Assembly (NCBI GenBank): GCA_040772505.1
Contig: JAXGYA010000001.1
Span: forward strand, 124,001-188,000
Direction of reading: 5' to 3'
Source: Mariniphaga sp040772505
GTDB taxonomy: Bacteria > Bacteroidota > Bacteroidia > Bacteroidales > Prolixibacteraceae
Length of the DNA stretch: 64,000 bases
Shown: positions 51,837 to 61,556 of the stretch, piece after piece
How the letters are laid out: every line of letters starts with the position of its first letter
Position numbering within the stretch: the first letter of the stretch is position 1
Translations under genes and position numbers: made by a program
The notes under the pieces: generated by a model
What the model was told of the DNA's origin: nothing
What the model saw: the letters and a program-made list of their open reading frames with translations, nothing else
Databases searched by the model: none

Positions 51837-52969
51837 CGGTTTTGTACTGTTTCAATTGCCGAAAGCAGTGTAGCTGCTTTCCGGTTTGTCTCCTCCCACT
51901 CCTTTTCGGGAACGGAGCGGGATGTAATTCCGGCGCCTGAATATAATATATACTGTTCCGGCAGGATTTCCATACAACGCAAATTTACAAATAATTCCAA
52001 TTTGCCGTTCAGCCTCCATGGGCCAAGATAGCCGGTATAATACCGGCGGCTGTGTTTTTCAATTTTTGAAATGAGTGTGGCAGCTCTCGGCTTTGGGTAA
52101 CCACAAACCGCAGGGGTGGGATGCAGGGCGGCTACAAGTTCGCCCAGTTCCGACTCCAGTTTTTTTGCTGTAAACCGGAAAGTTGTGACTAAATGCGCCA
52201 CTTTCCCGCTTTCTAAGGTTTCAGGTCCGTGCGTGGTGTAAGGAAAAATTTTGAAGTTGTAAAAAGCATCGAGCAGATAGCGTGACACAAATGCCTGTTC
52301 CTCAATCTCCTTGGTGTGCCATGAATAGTCATTTTCAGTGCGCCGGAGCTGTGTCCCTGCCAGCGACATGATTTCCACGGCTTTCCCTTCGTTGCGCAGC
52401 AAAACTTCGGGCGTTGCGCCCATCCAGAGCCCGGCACCCGAAAAACTCCGGATATTAAAGGGGATATTCACCAGATAGACAAAAGCATTGGGTGTTTGCT
52501 TAAGCAGCTGTGAATAGACGTTGCCTATTGACTCATTTTTCTTAGGAAACGAAATTAAGCGCGAAATAATAACTTTTGCCAGTTTTGTACGCTTTATTTC
52601 ATGGATGGCGCTTTCAACGTCCTCAATGTATTGATCCCTTGAAATAAAAAGGGGAGAATAGTAGTCAATATCTTCAAGCGGTTGTTCGGGAAGAGCATCC
52701 AGCTCGATTTTAAGAATCTCCCGAATGCCTTTTTTGTAAATACCCGGTTTTAAAAGCATTGCAGGGGTTTCTTTTCCGTTTTCATAGGGTGCAAACACAA
52801 ATCCTTCAACAGTGTTCAGGTTGTTGGACTGCGTGGAACAGACAATTTTCTCCTTATCGGAAATAAGAATTTCGGGGGATTTGCTCCCGGGCAATGTCCA
52901 CAATGCAAAAGGGCAATTTTTCAAAAGCAGATTATCGATAAAATCAGCTAAATTTTTAATTTCACACAT
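51833..52969 (-). CDS. menF: isochorismate synthase
   Basis: Isomerises chorismate to isochorismate, first step of menaquinone synthesis. The 378-residue protein has the chorismate-binding fold: PFAWTL-like beginning, KVIISRLI near 145, SLAGTQLRR block, the HLVTTFRFTAKKLESELGELVAALHPTPAVCGYPK stretch with the GxPTPAVCGxPK signature, and the C-terminal LELFVNLRCMEI and LYSGAGITSRSVPEKEWEE. Its start overlaps the thioesterase stop by 8 bp and its end overlaps menD. Confidence 0.95.
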   Translation of the reverse strand: MCEIKNLADFIDNLLLKNCPFALWTLPGSKSPEILISDKEKIVCSTQSNNLNTVEGFVFAPYENGKETPAMLLKPGIYKKGIREILKIELDALPEQPLEDIDYYSPLFISRDQYIEDVESAIHEIKRTKLAKVIISRLISFPKKNESIGNVYSQLLKQTPNAFVYLVNIPFNIRSFSGAGLWMGATPEVLLRNEGKAVEIMSLAGTQLRRTENDYSWHTKEIEEQAFVSRYLLDAFYNFKIFPYTTHGPETLESGKVAHLVTTFRFTAKKLESELGELVAALHPTPAVCGYPKPRAATLISKIEKHSRRYYTGYLGPWRLNGKLELFVNLRCMEILPEQYILYSGAGITSRSVPEKEWEETNRKAATLLSAIETVQNR

Positions 52970-53396
52970 TTCTCTTCACAATCATGTTCGTAACCCGTAT
53001 GCTCGACAAAAATCTGCCTTCCTCGTTTTTGATATCCACATTCCAGATATGGGTCATGTTTCCGCGGTGAATAATTTTCGCTTCGCCCAAAGCTTTTCCC
53101 TCTGACAAAATGCCAATATGATTTCCGGAAACCTGAATACCAAACGAGTTGTATTCATTCATATCAATAATGAGCATACTCCCTAAACCTGCAAGGGTTT
53201 CAGCCATGGCAAGATTTGTTCCTCCATGCAAAATCCCGTCCGGGCGGCAGTTTTTTTCGGAAAGGATTAAAAATCCTTCAACGACTCCATCGCCAACAGC
53301 AGTTACTGTGATTCCAATATTTCCTATCAGGCTTTGTTTCATCGCTTGGTTAATCACATCTACGGGAGTATCAAAATTCAGTAAACTTAAATCCAT
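52962..53396 (-). CDS. hotdog-fold thioesterase, probable DHNA-CoA thioesterase
   Basis: A 144-residue PaaI/EntH-like hotdog protein. The signature GILHGGTNLAMAETLAGLGS has the glutamate that acts as base in this subfamily, as in E. coli YdiI (MenI). It is the first gene of the men cluster, overlapping menF by 8 bp, so hydrolysis of 1,4-dihydroxy-2-naphthoyl-CoA, otherwise unassigned here, is the natural role. This is inference from context. The sprA stop lies 42 bp upstream. Confidence 0.88.
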   Translation of the reverse strand: MDLSLLNFDTPVDVINQAMKQSLIGNIGITVTAVGDGVVEGFLILSEKNCRPDGILHGGTNLAMAETLAGLGSMLIIDMNEYNSFGIQVSGNHIGILSEGKALGEAKIIHRGNMTHIWNVDIKNEEGRFLSSIRVTNMIVKRNV

Positions 53397-53438
53397 AACG
53401 GTTTATCAAAAATATGCCTAAAAATAAACATTAACTCT

Positions 53439-56400
53439 TTACTGTGCCAAAGTAAACCGGAAACTTACCCCAAGATTTGAATTTGAAGTGGGAAATGACA
53501 ATGAAGTGAACGGATTGTTAAGAATTTTATCAAAGAAAATACGCAATTGGAAGCGGTCGCTGAGCATATAGTCGGCAGTGGTTTTCAGGGTAAAAGCACT
53601 CTGCCCGGCAGTAATCTGGTCGTTGTCTTCAACGATTTTCCGTAACACGGTTTTATTCTTGCGGTATGAAATGTCTGCCCTGATGTTCAAATCGTTGGAA
53701 TAAGCTTTCTGCGAACTTTTTGTTTTGATAATCAAGTCCATCTGAGTGAAGCGATAGCCTACACCAACTGCATATTCGTCGCTCAATACTTCGGTAATCT
53801 GATTGTTTGCAAAAGAGAGGGTGAGGTTTCTCGACTTCTTGATTTCCCCGCGTGTGGTCAGATCGCCATGCCACATGATATCCATGTTAATGAGCGGGCT
53901 GAACGTTTCCATGATACTCACCGAATTGAAATCGAACGGAGTTATGAAGTTGTTGGCGATGTCGCGTACATAGCTGAATCCGTCTTCCTGCGCCTGATAT
54001 TTCAGGTTGGTGATGAAAGAGCCCACATTATAGCTGGAACGGTAGGCGTGGGTAAAGTTCAGCGACTGCATGATGCGGTTGAGTCCCGGAATTTTTGAGA
54101 TCATTCCTTCATATTGGATTCGCCAGTTGGGGCGAATATGTTTTACCGAAGGGAAAAGCCCGAGCGAAATGGTTTTGGGATCTTTATTCTGATAAGCTGC
54201 CAAAAAAGCCGGTACCAACACCTCCACGGAGTTGGGACCAAACCCGTCGGGGAAGCCTGTTTCCGGATTTACTGCAGACGGGTCGTATCCAAATCCGTTA
54301 TTGGGGTTTCTGGTTCCGGCAAGCCGCCAGGCAATGATTTCGCGATACTCTTTCAGCTTTTCAAAAGCTTTTGACTGGTGTACTTCGCCTTTGCCCATAG
54401 CGAAAAATGCTGTTCCCCATGTGAGGGTTGACATACTGAAGTTTCCGGTTTCGCTGAAACTGTTGGCAACAAAGTTGCCCGATGCCGGATTGTAGTTGTA
54501 AAACTCGCTGCTGTTTTTTGAAAATGAGCGGTCGGCAGTGATATCAATTCTCAGGTCGGGCAGCGGCTCAAAAACGGTGCGCACGCTAATTCTCTCATTT
54601 CTGTTGAAAAGATAGGGTAAATTCAGTGTGGAGTCGGTGGTTACCCATCCGTTTCTTGCTGCTCTTCGTGCAAAGTTGTAGTCCTGCCATCCGGCAAGGA
54701 ACGGAAGACCGGGGGCAAATCCGGAACCCAGGTCGCGTCCGAACATATTTACTTCGGGATGATAAGTTCCGGCACCAAACAGTGCAGGCTGGGGCAGGTA
54801 TCCCGGCAGAACGGTACCTCCGTTCAGGCTGTAGCTCACAGAAATTGTCCGTACGCCTATCAACATCCTGGTTGTCAGGTCAAGCACATCTTTCAGGAAC
54901 GACTGCTCGCCGGGCACTCCCGTTACGGTGATTTTTCCCTGCCCGCCATCGGCTAACGGCGTAAATTCTATGTTGTTAACATCAACTATGTTGATCCGCC
55001 CGCGAACGGCTTCGCCATTGGCATCGGTTACCGTCACTTTAATCTTTCGTGTTTTCAGCTTGTGATTAATGGTCTGTGGCTTATTTGCCGCAAGAGCTAT
55101 ATTCCCTGAAAAGGTCTGCTCGGTTTTTTGTGGCTGCTGCTGTTGCTGTTGTTGCTGTGCCCGTGAGCCACTGGTTTGGCGGTTCAGGCTGTAGCGGCTG
55201 CCTCCTGTCCTTCTGAATTTGTTGTTCAGTTCCTGAAAGTAGGGCACTTTATTATACAGGGTTTGCAGGTTAACATTTCCGGTGAGCTGAATATTTCGCG
55301 AGTTCTGCACACGGTTTCCCAACCGGATGGTGTCTGCGGTAACAGGTCCTGCCTGCCAGTCGTAAGTTCCCTGGTATCTTGCGGTTGAAGTGATGAAGTT
55401 GAGGGATTTCAGCCGGCTGAACGGCAGGGTGTAGGTGATGTTTACATTGTGATTATAGAGAGTAGGCCTGCCAAGATTCCATAAATTGGTGAGGATGGAG
55501 TCGCGCTTCAGCTCATAGTCATCCATGTGGCGGTTTATGCGTCCTTCAGGTTCATCAATGCGTGAAGTTCCACGTGAAGAGAAATCAAATTTTAATGACC
55601 GCGTAAGATCATAGCGCAAATCGAAGAAGCGGTTCCACAAAAAATCTTTTTCATAGGTGGCAGGCAATACAAACTGCGGATTGGTAATATTCCGGTTTTG
55701 GGTTTCGTGGTAACGGCGCGAAAGGTCGGTGCGGTATGAAATCTGAGTCGGCAACGGATAGAAATTAAAATCGCCAATCAGCTTCAAGGGGCCTTTTTTC
55801 AATATGCCAACATTTTTCAGGGGCTCAACCAATGCGGGCCGGCTGCTGTAGTTATAGGAAAACATTCCGCGATAAGTCTTGTCCACATTAAATTCGGTGT
55901 TTACATTTCTTCTGAATATTTCGTTGTAGGAATAGGAGAGTGAGAAATTTTCCGGATCCCATATATGTGCTTTGGTTTGCTGTCGCTGTGGTTCCACCCT
56001 TACGTTGGTGAAGTTTAAGCTTTTTCGCGTTACAATATCCTGGGCGATAAATTTTAACGAGTCTCTTTCATGTTTTGATTCGGCTCTCTCCAGCGATTTA
56101 TTCATTTTTATATCCGGTTCCAACGGGTTATACTCCGGATTTCTTGCACTTCGCGAGTAGCCCCAATACATTGGCAGCCTGACTCCGGCTTTTTCCGGGA
56201 GGAAGCGCCCCAGGTCGATGGAAGTGGCTACATCAATTTCATGGATATCCTCCAGTCCGCGACTATTAATATTCTGGCTGATGCTTCCAAAGCCGGCAGA
56301 GCGTGTACGCCCGGCAACGGTAATGCTTCCAAGGTCGGCAAGCCGGGTTGTGGCGCGCGCATTGGCTGCCCATCCGCCGGTTTCATCAAAATCGGACAGG

Positions 56401-59400
56401 CGCATTTCGTTCACCCAAACTTCCACACCTTTTGGCCCGGTGTTTAATTGCCCTCTTTTGTTGCGAATACCCATCATCACCACCTGAATATTCCCTAAAT
56501 TGGGATTTCCCTTAATTTTCACCCGGTTTTTATTTTTATTCCATCCCTGATGAGGCCTGTCATAGATATCCTGAATTCCAGTGGTTGAGCCGGCCATGCG
56601 CATCTCGGCATTTCTTTCGAGTTTCAAATTGGAGAAGAGTTCAAGCGGAATATCCAGCCGGTTTGCATCGGGCCACACAATATAGCGGTCGCTTTCAATT
56701 TCGCCGTTATAACGGCCGGGGGGCGTGAGCGCCAAGGGAATTTCATATTCGTAATAGTTGTAATTGTAGTCGGAGCCAATGCGAACAAAAAAGTGCAATT
56801 CATCATCTTTCAGCGGAAATTCGGAAATCTGTTCGGCGTGCACTTCCAGTTTCAGCTTTTTATATCTCCTGAAATCCATATAGAGGGATTTATAGGCAGC
56901 ACGCGCATCTCCCGGCTCAAGCTCGGTCACCTTCAGCATCATGGATTGCTCGTTGAGTTGTCTGAGCTGTGGATTTGACGGGTCAATAACCCGGCTTATC
57001 CCGGGGGGTAAAATATAATTCACCGGCGAGCGGCTGGAGTTTTCCTCAACATTCACCGATGAAACATCAAAAGTAGCATTTGCAGAAACCGCATCCGGTT
57101 CGCCAATGTCGCGGGTATAGCGGCGCCAGCTGGAGCGGACAAGGTCGAAGGTGGCAAATCGCAGAATTACCGGATCTTCAAATCCGTGCAAATACATTCT
57201 CAAAAACCGGATGGACCTGAAATCACGAATATTTCCATATACCTCGTCAGGATCGCGCACCGGAATTTTAAACTGATACCATTTCACGGTTCCAATCTGG
57301 TTGTTTTTCAGCTGAACGTTGCTCACTTTAACATCAGTAATGTAGTTGCTCCCCAGTTGCATATCCTCTTTCCGGATTTTCACCCGGTACTGGTAGTAGC
57401 GTTCGTTTTCATTCAGCGTGTTGTCATTATTAATGTCTTCCATGTCGGGGATTGACGAAGCGGCAATCGGATAGCTTTCCGGTGACATTTCGGGTGTGGG
57501 AGAGTTTCCTTCCGGGCCGTTAAAGCTTTTGTAACGCTCCAGAATACCCACCTGATTCCGGTCATGGTCAGACCCTCTGTAATATTTAAAATTATCGGAC
57601 GAGGGGTCGTTATAATATTTTTCGAAAACATCATCATAAACCAAATCCTTGAGTTTATCCAGATAGTCCTGGAAGAAAAGCCGCTCATCTGAATCGCTCA
57701 GCCCGTCCAAACCGATATCCTGAAATTTTCTGGACTGGGGATTATTATCAAAGGCATTCACCAGAGACTGAAGAGTGGATACTCTGCCCCAAACTGTTGT
57801 GTCAACGTTAGTTACAACTTCCGAAGTGGGCAGTCCCTGCTCAAATGATTTTCGTCCGTCTCTTAAAATATCTTCTGAAATATCCCCTAAATTGAAATAG
57901 AGCTCGCCGCCGCTGTGTAATCCCAAGGTATCATAAACAAAGGGGTCCATCATCCAGAATTCGATAAACTCAATGTTAGCCGTTTCAAAATCGCTGGTTT
58001 CTATTCTCCGCATAATCCCGCCCCAACGTGATTCAGGATCGGCTAATGTTCCGTCCGGATTAACTCCGGCAGAATAGGGTGATGGATAGGTGTCGTAATT
58101 ATATGGTCCGCGCTCTTCGGGATAATAGGCAACATCGAAAACAGGAATATTGGTAGGCTGCCCTACCGGCGACTCCTTTGCGGGGAAAATTTCTTTTTCA
58201 AAAACTTCGCGAACAAAATGGTTCGACTGTAAATCGGGATTATTCCGGATGTGGTCGGGAGTGATCGGAGTATTTCTGAGAAAAAGCGGATCGATGATGT
58301 AAAAAGCGAGTTTTGCCCTGTTAAAACCGTATTCCAGCTGATTGATCAGATTTCCTTCAGGGAAAAAGGTGTTCTGATGTTGCGGCGTACTGGCAAGTGT
58401 CCATGCCTGCCTGGCTTTCAAGTCAATTGTTGTTTTTGTTCCTTCAAAATCATCAATATAAGCATTTCCACTTTTATCAATAACCTTTGAATGTCCGGGA
58501 ATCAGACGAGCAATTTCTGCTTCCACATCAATGGTTGAAGGGGTGGTTGTGCTGAAAAAAGGAAGCGCATCCAGTGCTTTGGTCAGAAATTTACTTTGGG
58601 TTGAAAAGCGGGTGTCCATTCCCACCATGAGGTTGGCAATGGGGTCATCTCCGTAATCAATTTTCTGGGTTAAAGGCTTTTCCTGCATGTAGAGAGCTGT
58701 TGCGCCAATATTGAAATTGTCGGAAAATGCATAATTGGCATGTGTGCCAAGCAGCGTTTTCCGCTGCATGGTGAACAGGTCTTCGCTTTCGGTTGAAACC
58801 TGAATAGGTGTTCCGGCTTCCAGAAGCGCCTGATTGATAATTTTCACACTCCCAAGCGTATAGTCAACGGTGTAGTCCACATTTTCCATAAGTTCGCGGC
58901 CGCCTGTACTGACTTTCACCGAGCCCCGGGCAAGATTCAGCGTTCCTAAGGATATGTCGGAGCCGGAAGCTCCTTTATAACTTCCAATCAGCCGGAATTT
59001 ATTGTGCTCTGCATCCTGTTCCGCAAAAATCTGAGTTGAGTCATACAGCGACTGGAAAGTGTATTTTTCAATGAGCGCCGGATCCTGAATGGAGTCTGCC
59101 AAATGCTTTCCGAAGGGCTCCAGTACGGGAAAAATTATCCTTCCCCGGTTAGAATTTACCGTAATTCCTTCGATGTAGTCAAATTTTCCGTCTTTGTAGG
59201 GGTCAAGCTGCTTGTTGAGTTTATCCAGATTCATCACTTCCAAGAGGATACGCCCATTGAGCCGTCCTTCGGGCAGATAGTTGATGAAAGTGCCGGTGGA
59301 ATCGTTCTGATAAACAACATTCAGCACAAATTCATCGGAGGTTAGCTGATAGGCATCCAGATTGTAAATGTTTTTCATCATCAAATTCCAGGTAGGCAGG

Positions 59401-60956
59401 TTTGGTGAGAGATTGGTGGCTTTGAGCAGTTTTAATATCAAAGTTTTGGGAGCTTCAACCCCGTCGGTGGAAAACTCGCCAACCTGAAATATTTTTCCTG
59501 ATGAGGTGTAGCTAAACGCCACTGCCAGCACTTCATCGGAATTGAGGGAAGTGTTCAGTGAAATATATCCAAGTCTTTCGTTGACGGTATATTCTGATGG
59601 ATTAAGCTTTCTTGCCTGCTCAATTTTTTCAAAATCCTGTCCGCCCAAAAATCCGGGTCTGAGCTGCCCCAATACCGGCGTAATATTCTGTGTCATACGA
59701 ATATCGCCATAGGTGGTTGTCATCTCATAATAGAGCCCGTTTGCTTCGTTGTGGGGGAATATATTTTCGGGATATGGCAATCCCATAGTTTCCTGAAAAG
59801 ATGCAATGTCGTTGAAAATGTGCGGGTTGTGCTCACCCAAATCCTGAAAGGCAATAATATCGCGCGATTCGTTAAAATTGTTCGACTTGTTGGTTACCCA
59901 GATTTCAATTTTATTGATGGATATGGGAGAAAGGGGAACAGCGGTGTTTCGCAGCCATGTGTCGTAATTGTCTCTGAAATATTGCGAAAGGAAAAAGTGG
60001 CGGTTTGCATCGTAATCGGCAGCAGAAATTTCATAATTGGTAATTTGTGCACCCCCCTCTGTTTCAACCGTTTTGCTTTCGCCTTTATGCTGTGAAAATA
60101 GAGTAGTTAAGGTGAGTTTCCCAAACTGCATTTCCGTTTTCACCCCAAACAGGTTGGATGCACCTGTGATAAGTGAACCGCTCAGCGGAAGGGAGACATT
60201 ACCTGCTTCAACCCGTTTGATGATTTCATCTTCTTCGCCGGTATATTCGAGGTTCATTTTATTTTCATAATCAAAAGTGGCTTCGGTGTTGTAGTTCACC
60301 CGCATGTTCATTTTTGTACCGATCTGCCCCATCACATTCATCTGGATTTTCTCGTCGAAATCAAATGTGGGAACCCTGCGTAAACGTTCGGGAATTGCCG
60401 GATTTTCCGTTTTGTTGACCTGATAACCGAAGCTCACTTCAACATATCCCTGAGGTTGAATATTCACTACGTTTCCGCCAAATACGCGGTTAAAAGCCTC
60501 TCCTCCGATGGTAAGCTGCGGAATGAGCGACCCGCGCCTGTCCATCTCATGGATTTTGCTGCGCTGCCGCCAGTACTCCTTTATTGATTTGTCGAAGTCA
60601 TATTTGATAAAATCTTCACGCGACATGGACTGCGGAAGCCGGTAGTTCAGCTTTCCTATTTTTTCATAGAAAATATACTGTCCCGTTTCATGGTCATATT
60701 CAATTTCAAAATCGATATTGCCGGGTTTGCTGAGGAACAGCTTCGTTGAATCCTGCGACGGAGTTCCAAAAGCGGGCTGGTCTTTAAAAGGAAACGGCAG
60801 CGTTCCTGCCGGCTTTGATGTTGTTGTATCCTGTTGTTGCACAGACAACGGGAAAAACAGGTGATTTGCTGCTGCATTGCTGGTTCCGGCAATTGTGAGC
60901 AGGCAAGCGAGCAGGCAGGCTATATATAGTTTTTGAAAAAAACGACCCAATCTCAT
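53439..60956 (-). CDS. sprA: type IX secretion outer-membrane translocon SprA (Sov)
   Basis: SprA forms the 36-strand outer-membrane pore of type IX secretion and is needed for gliding in relatives. The 2505-residue product has a Sec signal peptide (about 1-30, ending SNAAA) and a mainly beta-strand body with recurrent motifs such as GLNFASxTA-like SLGTLNLARGSVKVSTGGREL and GVRLPMYWGYSRSARNPEYNPLEPDIK, the latter a SprA family signature. A glutamine run of about nine residues near position 1935 precedes a segment of low similarity. It ends with a beta-signal-like SNLGVSFRFTLAQ. It starts 7 bp after ruvA, so the two are co-transcribed. Confidence 0.95.
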   Translation of the reverse strand: MRLGRFFQKLYIACLLACLLTIAGTSNAAANHLFFPLSVQQQDTTTSKPAGTLPFPFKDQPAFGTPSQDSTKLFLSKPGNIDFEIEYDHETGQYIFYEKIGKLNYRLPQSMSREDFIKYDFDKSIKEYWRQRSKIHEMDRRGSLIPQLTIGGEAFNRVFGGNVVNIQPQGYVEVSFGYQVNKTENPAIPERLRRVPTFDFDEKIQMNVMGQIGTKMNMRVNYNTEATFDYENKMNLEYTGEEDEIIKRVEAGNVSLPLSGSLITGASNLFGVKTEMQFGKLTLTTLFSQHKGESKTVETEGGAQITNYEISAADYDANRHFFLSQYFRDNYDTWLRNTAVPLSPISINKIEIWVTNKSNNFNESRDIIAFQDLGEHNPHIFNDIASFQETMGLPYPENIFPHNEANGLYYEMTTTYGDIRMTQNITPVLGQLRPGFLGGQDFEKIEQARKLNPSEYTVNERLGYISLNTSLNSDEVLAVAFSYTSSGKIFQVGEFSTDGVEAPKTLILKLLKATNLSPNLPTWNLMMKNIYNLDAYQLTSDEFVLNVVYQNDSTGTFINYLPEGRLNGRILLEVMNLDKLNKQLDPYKDGKFDYIEGITVNSNRGRIIFPVLEPFGKHLADSIQDPALIEKYTFQSLYDSTQIFAEQDAEHNKFRLIGSYKGASGSDISLGTLNLARGSVKVSTGGRELMENVDYTVDYTLGSVKIINQALLEAGTPIQVSTESEDLFTMQRKTLLGTHANYAFSDNFNIGATALYMQEKPLTQKIDYGDDPIANLMVGMDTRFSTQSKFLTKALDALPFFSTTTPSTIDVEAEIARLIPGHSKVIDKSGNAYIDDFEGTKTTIDLKARQAWTLASTPQHQNTFFPEGNLINQLEYGFNRAKLAFYIIDPLFLRNTPITPDHIRNNPDLQSNHFVREVFEKEIFPAKESPVGQPTNIPVFDVAYYPEERGPYNYDTYPSPYSAGVNPDGTLADPESRWGGIMRRIETSDFETANIEFIEFWMMDPFVYDTLGLHSGGELYFNLGDISEDILRDGRKSFEQGLPTSEVVTNVDTTVWGRVSTLQSLVNAFDNNPQSRKFQDIGLDGLSDSDERLFFQDYLDKLKDLVYDDVFEKYYNDPSSDNFKYYRGSDHDRNQVGILERYKSFNGPEGNSPTPEMSPESYPIAASSIPDMEDINNDNTLNENERYYQYRVKIRKEDMQLGSNYITDVKVSNVQLKNNQIGTVKWYQFKIPVRDPDEVYGNIRDFRSIRFLRMYLHGFEDPVILRFATFDLVRSSWRRYTRDIGEPDAVSANATFDVSSVNVEENSSRSPVNYILPPGISRVIDPSNPQLRQLNEQSMMLKVTELEPGDARAAYKSLYMDFRRYKKLKLEVHAEQISEFPLKDDELHFFVRIGSDYNYNYYEYEIPLALTPPGRYNGEIESDRYIVWPDANRLDIPLELFSNLKLERNAEMRMAGSTTGIQDIYDRPHQGWNKNKNRVKIKGNPNLGNIQVVMMGIRNKRGQLNTGPKGVEVWVNEMRLSDFDETGGWAANARATTRLADLGSITVAGRTRSAGFGSISQNINSRGLEDIHEIDVATSIDLGRFLPEKAGVRLPMYWGYSRSARNPEYNPLEPDIKMNKSLERAESKHERDSLKFIAQDIVTRKSLNFTNVRVEPQRQQTKAHIWDPENFSLSYSYNEIFRRNVNTEFNVDKTYRGMFSYNYSSRPALVEPLKNVGILKKGPLKLIGDFNFYPLPTQISYRTDLSRRYHETQNRNITNPQFVLPATYEKDFLWNRFFDLRYDLTRSLKFDFSSRGTSRIDEPEGRINRHMDDYELKRDSILTNLWNLGRPTLYNHNVNITYTLPFSRLKSLNFITSTARYQGTYDWQAGPVTADTIRLGNRVQNSRNIQLTGNVNLQTLYNKVPYFQELNNKFRRTGGSRYSLNRQTSGSRAQQQQQQQQPQKTEQTFSGNIALAANKPQTINHKLKTRKIKVTVTDANGEAVRGRINIVDVNNIEFTPLADGGQGKITVTGVPGEQSFLKDVLDLTTRMLIGVRTISVSYSLNGGTVLPGYLPQPALFGAGTYHPEVNMFGRDLGSGFAPGLPFLAGWQDYNFARRAARNGWVTTDSTLNLPYLFNRNERISVRTVFEPLPDLRIDITADRSFSKNSSEFYNYNPASGNFVANSFSETGNFSMSTLTWGTAFFAMGKGEVHQSKAFEKLKEYREIIAWRLAGTRNPNNGFGYDPSAVNPETGFPDGFGPNSVEVLVPAFLAAYQNKDPKTISLGLFPSVKHIRPNWRIQYEGMISKIPGLNRIMQSLNFTHAYRSSYNVGSFITNLKYQAQEDGFSYVRDIANNFITPFDFNSVSIMETFSPLINMDIMWHGDLTTRGEIKKSRNLTLSFANNQITEVLSDEYAVGVGYRFTQMDLIIKTKSSQKAYSNDLNIRADISYRKNKTVLRKIVEDNDQITAGQSAFTLKTTADYMLSDRFQLRIFFDKILNNPFTSLSFPTSNSNLGVSFRFTLAQ

Positions 60957-60963
60957 TCCAGTT

Positions 60964-61545
60964 TTATAACCTTTTTAATGCTGTTTTAATGACACGCTCA
61001 ACAGTCGCTCCAGGATTTTCCCTGATAATTTTTACGATTACTTTCTCGGCATCCTTTTTTGCGAATCCCAGCATGGCTAATGCAGATAACGCTTCATTTT
61101 GCAGAGTATTGTCTGCTGAAAGTAAAAATTGAGAGCTTTCAGAAACTTTTCCGAGTTTGTCTTTCAGGTCAATAATAATTCGTTGCGCTGTTTTTATTCC
61201 AATTCCTTTCACTGTTTTCAGCACACCGGTATTTCCGGTGGTTATTGCAGCCACAACCTCATCGGGGGTTAGCGATGAGAGCATCATAATTGCAGTGGCA
61301 GCCCCCACTCCGCTCACTGTAATCAGGTTGCGGAACAACTCCCTCTCATTTTTTTCGGCAAAGCCGTAAAAGATGTGAGCGTCATCGCGCACTACCTGAT
61401 GCAAAAGCAGGAGCGCTTCGTTTTTTCCGTTTATTTTGCTGTAAGTATTAAGTGAAATATTGACAAAAAAACCGATACTTCCGGTGTCAATCACCACGCT
61501 TGCCGGATTAAGGCTGGTTACTTTTCCCCTGAGAAATTCATACAT
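60964..61545 (-). CDS. ruvA: Holliday junction branch migration protein RuvA
   Basis: DNA-binding subunit that targets RuvB helicase to Holliday junctions. The 193-residue product (ATG at 61545) begins MYEFLRGKVTSLNPASVVIDTGSIGFFVNIS, the normal start with the OB domain; TTG at 61551 adds only two residues. The helix-hairpin-helix stretch ELFRNLITVSGVGAATAIMMLSS and the second VLKTVKGIGIKTAQRIIIDLKDKL follow, then the C-terminal three-helix domain that binds RuvB. sprA starts 7 bp downstream. Confidence 0.96.
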   Translation of the reverse strand: MYEFLRGKVTSLNPASVVIDTGSIGFFVNISLNTYSKINGKNEALLLLHQVVRDDAHIFYGFAEKNERELFRNLITVSGVGAATAIMMLSSLTPDEVVAAITTGNTGVLKTVKGIGIKTAQRIIIDLKDKLGKVSESSQFLLSADNTLQNEALSALAMLGFAKKDAEKVIVKIIRENPGATVERVIKTALKRL

Positions 61546-61556
61546 AAGCAATAGGT

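Noticed and set aside
55131..55160. CAG/CAA tandem repeat as a phase-variable tract in sprA
   Set aside because: It encodes a glutamine run in frame with mixed codons, and length changes of three bases would not break the frame.
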